Made by a program: the position numbers and the translations under genes. A DNA stretch of 64,000 bases, from assembly GCA_938044775.1 (NCBI GenBank), contig CALIOE010000037.1, positions 1 through 64,000 on the forward strand, given 5' to 3'. The notes under the pieces were generated by a model. It was not told the DNA's origin, made no database searches, and was given only the letters and a program-made list of their open reading frames with translations. This DNA is from an uncultured Rhizobiaceae group bacterium (GTDB lineage: Bacteria; Pseudomonadota; Alphaproteobacteria; Rhizobiales; Rhizobiaceae). Shown here piece after piece: positions 59,866-64,000 of this stretch. Every line of letters begins with the position of its first letter. Within the stretch, counting starts at the first letter, position 1.

Positions 59866-62288
59866 CAATCCGTATCGCCCTGTTGGCATTGCTGTCGCAC
59901 TGGCGAAAGAAGCCTGGCCAGCTGCTGACTCTGATCATCGGATTGTCACTGGCAACGGCTTTATGGTCGGGTGTTCAGGCGATAAATGCGGAGGCCCGCG
60001 CGAGTTATGCACGGGCTTCGGCCATCCTCGGTGAAAACAACCTCGCAAGTCTTGTGCCGGTAGACGGCAGTACTCTGCCCCTGGCCACTTTCATCAGGCT
60101 GCAGAAGTCCGGCTGGCGCACCTCGCCGGTTCTTGAGGGTCGCATGAGGGCGGGTTCCCGCTCGATTCGAGTCATCGGAATCGAGCCCCTGACGGCCCCG
60201 GCAGGGTTGGCCGGCCGGGCCATGGAGGCAGGCAATGGACCAGCCTTGAACTTGTCGGCGTTCCTCACACGGCCCGGACAGATAAGAGCGTCGCAGAAAA
60301 CCGCCGATCTCCTGACGGATTTGCCTGACCTGCCGCCGATGATCGTCAGTGAACAGATGTCAGACGGGGCCTTGCTGACTGACATCGGCGTTGCCGAACG
60401 TCTGTTGAAGAAAAGCGGACGGATTTCACGGTTACTGGTTTTGCCCGGACAGCGCGTTGATCGTTTGCCGCTTTCGGAGGCCGGGCCGGGATTGAAGCTG
60501 GTTGAACCCCAGACCGAAAGCGATGTGTCGAAGCTGACCGACAGCTTTCATCTCAACCTCACGGCCTTCGGCCTGCTGTCCTTTGTGGTCGGACTGTTCA
60601 TCGTGCACGGAACCGTTGGACTGGCATTCGAGCAGCGCCGGGGCATGTTCCGGACCTTGCGAACCATGGGGCTTTCGGCCCGTCACCTGACGGTTGCTAT
60701 GGTGATCGAATTGCTCGGTTTTGCCCTGCTTGCCGGTTCCATCGGCGTTACACTGGGCTATGTCATTGCGGCCAGCCTGCTGCCGGGCGTTGCTGCAACC
60801 CTGCGCGGGCTCTATGGGGCGGAGGTGGCCGGCGCGCTGACATTCCGGTTTGAATGGTGGGCCGCAGGGCTGGTTATCGCGTTGCTTGGAACCGCCATTG
60901 CCGCTGCCGGCAGCCTGTTGCGGCTGTGGCGTCTGCCGATCCTGGCCTCGGCGCAACCCCGCGCCTGGGCGATGATATCGGGAAGCGCGATGAAGCTGCA
61001 GGCCATCGCCGCGCTTGTGCTGCTGCTGCTGATGGCGATGTTGATCGGGTTTGGCAGCGGGCTGGTGGTGAGTTTTGCGGTCCTGGGAAGTATGCTTCTG
61101 GGTGCATCTCTGGCCCTGCCGGGCCTGTTTAGTATGGTTCTGTGGCTCGGTCAGCGGATGGCAAGGACACCGCTTGCGCAATGGTTCTGGGCGGATACCC
61201 GCCAGCAGATGCCCGGTCTTTCGCTGGCCTTGATGGCGCTGTTGCTGGCGCTGTCGGCCAATATTGGCGTCAGCACGATGGTCGGCAGTTTTCGCACCAC
61301 CTTCACCGCCTGGCTGGACCAGCGGCTGGCCTCGGAAATCTATGTGACCGCCAGGGACGAGAAGCAGGCGGAGCGACTGCGCGCGTGGCTGGAAACGCGT
61401 TCGGACGCGGTCTTACCCATCTGGAGCGTGAAACTGGACCTGGCTGGCCAGCCCGGCCAACTCTTCGGTATTGCCGATCACGCAACCTATCGTGAGAAAT
61501 GGCCGCTGATCGAAAAGCAGTCCGGTGTCTGGGATGATGTGGCCGGCGGAGCCGCCGTTCTGGTCAACGAGCAATTGTCGATCCGCGAGCAGGTCCGTAC
61601 CGGTGATCTTTTGACGCTGGCGCCGGGCCGCTCCCTGCGCATTGCCGGAATCTATTCCGACTACGGCAATCCGGCACCACAGGTCATGGTCAGTCTGGCT
61701 TTGCTCACGAAATGGTATCCGGAAGTCTCCCGTTTGCGCTACGGCGTCCGTATCGAGCCGGCGAAGGCGCCAGCGCTGATCAGCGAAATCCGCGAGGAAT
61801 TCCAGCTCGACGAAAGAAGCCTGGTCGAACAGGCGACTATCAAGGCATTCTCCGTGCGTGTATTCGAGCAGACCTTTGCTGTTACAGATGCTCTCAATGT
61901 TTTGACGCTGGCAATTGCAGGGTTCGCGATCTTCACCAGCCTGCTGACGCTGGCAACGATGCGCCTGCCGCAGCTTGCCCCTGTCTGGGCAATGGGCCTG
62001 ACGCGCCGCAAAATTGCGGTCATGGAACTGCTGCGGGCCCTGTTGCTGGCGGTTTTGACCGCGCTGGTCGCGCTGCCGGTGGGGCTGGCGCTCGCCTGGG
62101 CCTTATTGGCGCTTGTCAATGTCGAGGCCTTCGGCTGGCGCCTGCCGATGAACCTGTTTCCTGCCGACTGGTTCAGGCTCGGCCTGTTCGCTCTGCTTGC
62201 CACCCTGTTGGCTGCCGCCATTCCCGCCTGGCGTCTTTCTCGGATTGCCCCGGCCGAACTGGTCAAGGTGTTCACCAATGAACGTTAA
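59862..62288 (+). CDS. ABC transporter permease, FtsX-like domains
   Basis: 808 aa with two FtsX-like TM blocks; coupled to ATPase gene. Confidence 0.94.
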   Translation: MTIRIALLALLSHWRKKPGQLLTLIIGLSLATALWSGVQAINAEARASYARASAILGENNLASLVPVDGSTLPLATFIRLQKSGWRTSPVLEGRMRAGSRSIRVIGIEPLTAPAGLAGRAMEAGNGPALNLSAFLTRPGQIRASQKTADLLTDLPDLPPMIVSEQMSDGALLTDIGVAERLLKKSGRISRLLVLPGQRVDRLPLSEAGPGLKLVEPQTESDVSKLTDSFHLNLTAFGLLSFVVGLFIVHGTVGLAFEQRRGMFRTLRTMGLSARHLTVAMVIELLGFALLAGSIGVTLGYVIAASLLPGVAATLRGLYGAEVAGALTFRFEWWAAGLVIALLGTAIAAAGSLLRLWRLPILASAQPRAWAMISGSAMKLQAIAALVLLLLMAMLIGFGSGLVVSFAVLGSMLLGASLALPGLFSMVLWLGQRMARTPLAQWFWADTRQQMPGLSLALMALLLALSANIGVSTMVGSFRTTFTAWLDQRLASEIYVTARDEKQAERLRAWLETRSDAVLPIWSVKLDLAGQPGQLFGIADHATYREKWPLIEKQSGVWDDVAGGAAVLVNEQLSIREQVRTGDLLTLAPGRSLRIAGIYSDYGNPAPQVMVSLALLTKWYPEVSRLRYGVRIEPAKAPALISEIREEFQLDERSLVEQATIKAFSVRVFEQTFAVTDALNVLTLAIAGFAIFTSLLTLATMRLPQLAPVWAMGLTRRKIAVMELLRALLLAVLTALVALPVGLALAWALLALVNVEAFGWRLPMNLFPADWFRLGLFALLATLLAAAIPAWRLSRIAPAELVKVFTNER

Positions 62289-63342
62289 GGCAATCGCGCT
62301 GATAATGATGGCCCTGCTGCTGGTGGCCGGTCAGCTCCATGCCCAGGGGTTTGGCGGACTCGGCACCCAGGCGGAGGGTTTTGCAGTTCCCAAACGCGGT
62401 GTGCCGCTTGAATTCCCCGGGGACCATGGAGCGCATGACCAATACAGGATTGAATGGTGGTATCTGACTGCCAACCTTCAGGGTGCCGACGGCCGCGAAT
62501 ACGGCGTCCAGTGGACGCTTTTCCGTTCAGCCCTGAAACCTGGGAATGGTGAAGGCTGGTCGACGCCACAATTGTGGATGGGCCACGCTGCGCTCACGAC
62601 TCCGGACCGGCACTTTGTCGCCGAAACCCGCGCCCGGGGCGGTATTGGCCAGGCCGGCGTTACGACGAGTCCGTTCAAGGCCTGGATTGACGACTGGTCG
62701 CTGGTCGGTCGACCGGGCGGCGGCGACCAGCTCGATGCCCTGTCTGTGAAAGCCGGCAATGCGGAATTTTCGTACGACCTGGCGCTCAACGCAGAGGGTC
62801 CGCTGGTGGCCCAGGGCGAACGCGGCTATTCGGTCAAATCGCAGAGCGGAAGCGCGAGCTTCTATTATTCGCAGCCGTTCTACAGGGTAGCCGGAACCGT
62901 CAACCTGCCGGAAGGGCCGGTTCAGGTGACGGGTCAGGCCTGGCTCGACCGTGAATGGTCTTCGCAACCGCTGGACTCGGATCAACAGGGCTGGGACTGG
63001 ATATCGCTGCATCTCGACAATGGCGCCAAGGTCATGGGTTTTCAGCTGCGCAGTACCGATGGCGAGCCTTACACATCGGCCACATGGATCAACCCGGATG
63101 GCCGGCCTGAGCCGCTCGCCAATGGTGCGATTTCGATGATTCCCCTCAACACGACAGAGGTCTCCAACCGCACGGTGCCGGTTGAATGGGCCGTCAAACT
63201 GCCCGCCAGAAAACTCGATATCAGGATAAGGGCACTGAACCCCAAGGCATGGATGGCGACCAGCTTTCCCTATTGGGAGGGTCCCGTCAGCATATCGGGC
63301 AGCCATGGTGGTCGCGGCTATCTCGAGATGACCGGCTACTGA
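62278..63342 (+). CDS. Lipocalin-like/AttH (carotenoid 1,2-hydratase-like) exported protein
   Basis: FPGDHGAHDQYRIEWWYLTANL, GQAWLDREWSSQPLDSDQQGWDWISLHL; signal peptide; overlaps permease stop. Confidence 0.92.
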   Translation: MNVKAIALIMMALLLVAGQLHAQGFGGLGTQAEGFAVPKRGVPLEFPGDHGAHDQYRIEWWYLTANLQGADGREYGVQWTLFRSALKPGNGEGWSTPQLWMGHAALTTPDRHFVAETRARGGIGQAGVTTSPFKAWIDDWSLVGRPGGGDQLDALSVKAGNAEFSYDLALNAEGPLVAQGERGYSVKSQSGSASFYYSQPFYRVAGTVNLPEGPVQVTGQAWLDREWSSQPLDSDQQGWDWISLHLDNGAKVMGFQLRSTDGEPYTSATWINPDGRPEPLANGAISMIPLNTTEVSNRTVPVEWAVKLPARKLDIRIRALNPKAWMATSFPYWEGPVSISGSHGGRGYLEMTGY

Positions 63343-63357
63343 GCCCGGCCAGGCCAG

Positions 63358-63386
63358 GGGGCATGTGCGATCGAGCCAAATGCCCC
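63358..63386. terminator. Weak candidate hairpin GGGGCAT-N15-ATGCCCC between convergent genes
   Basis: Direct reading; long loop, no T-run. Confidence 0.25.
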
Positions 63387-63540
63387 TTCGGCCCGATCGC
63401 CGGCTTTGCTTGCGCAGAGGGAAGCGCACGTAAAGCCGTTCTCTCACGGCACTTGGTTTTGCGCGCAAATGCCGCTCGAACGTAACCAAACGTCATGTAT
63501 TATGCTTTAAAATCAAAATCTTCACAGTATGGCGTCAAGG

Positions 63541-64000
63541 TCAACGGGAAAACGTTTCAATCAACAGATCCGCATTTCCCGATCCGGCCAGAACCCGTTC
63601 CGCGTTGGGGATGTCGTTGCTCATGGCGCGCTGTTCTGCCGCAGCTGTATCGAGACCGTGTTCAAGCCAGCGGTTGATGAGACGACGTTTAAGCATGTCG
63701 ATTCCCGGGTTCAGAAAGACGGTCTGGCGGAAATACGGCCGCAACTGTTGCCAAGGCTCTTCGTTCAGCAACAGGTAATTGCCCTCGACGAGAAGAATGC
63801 GGTCTTTGCTGCTGACAGTTGACGCGCCGGCAATGGCGCAGTCCCGGGATCGATCGAATACAGGAATGTGAACATCGCGATCTGCATCGTTCAGTCGACT
63901 GAGCAAGTGGGCAAAGCCATCAACATCGAACGTTTCGGGTGCGCCCTTGCGCTCGAGAAGATTTCTTTGTTGCAAAATCCGGTTGTCGAGATGGAATCCG
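63541..64000 (-). CDS. Nucleoside/nucleotide kinase (uridine kinase/FrcK-like), 5' end beyond window
   Basis: Frame open to window edge: GFHLDNRILQQRNLLERKGAPETFDVDGF, LLVEGNYLLLNEEPW. Confidence 0.88.
   Translation of the reverse strand, partial: GFHLDNRILQQRNLLERKGAPETFDVDGFAHLLSRLNDADRDVHIPVFDRSRDCAIAGASTVSSKDRILLVEGNYLLLNEEPWQQLRPYFRQTVFLNPGIDMLKRRLINRWLEHGLDTAAAEQRAMSNDIPNAERVLAGSGNADLLIETFSR

Noticed and set aside
60432-61181. 249-aa Gln/His-rich minus-strand ORF
   Set aside because: Antisense of Leu/Ala-rich TM regions in the FtsX-like permease
62527-63489. 320-aa minus-strand ORF
   Set aside because: Antisense to the AttH-like gene; Arg-rich, typical high-GC shadow
1-64000. Mobile elements, CRISPR arrays, toxin-antitoxin or phage defence genes
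   Set aside because: None seen; the window reads as conserved chromosome without integrase, transposase, cas or restriction genes

Overview
64 kb chromosomal window, probably Rhizobiales-like Alphaproteobacteria (inferred from gene content and order: pmbA-cysQ-DUF4170-kdtA-lpxK-DUF2093-mutL and phoR-pstSCAB-phoU-phoB). Coding density is high. Most genes are intact housekeeping or catabolic genes. I saw no rRNA, tRNA, CRISPR array, prophage or transposase. Main blocks: ileS (5' truncated by the window edge), rluB/rsmD, an M16 protease pair with a patatin, transporters with a TauE/LysR divergent pair, a lipid A/mutL block, an SMP-30/decarboxylating-dehydrogenase/Gfo-Idh-MocA operon, an ECF sigma/anti-sigma pair next to an exported MsrB, a beta-oxidation operon resembling the pim (dicarboxylate) arrangement, the Pho regulon cluster, a divergent HisD paralogue with ggt and kynU, a tandem-domain HxlR-like regulator divergent from a VOC protein, a hemA-idi pair, SelO, rpe, and an ABC exporter with an AttH/CrtC-like protein. 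No clearly new large system is evident. The best leads are the tandem HxlR-like regulator with two palindromes in its promoter, the HisD paralogue with altered zinc-ligand motifs, the 22-bp palindrome controlling the beta-oxidation operon, the uncharacterised three-gene catabolic operon, and a PhoR without obvious membrane segments. All family calls were made by reading the translations; no database search was run.
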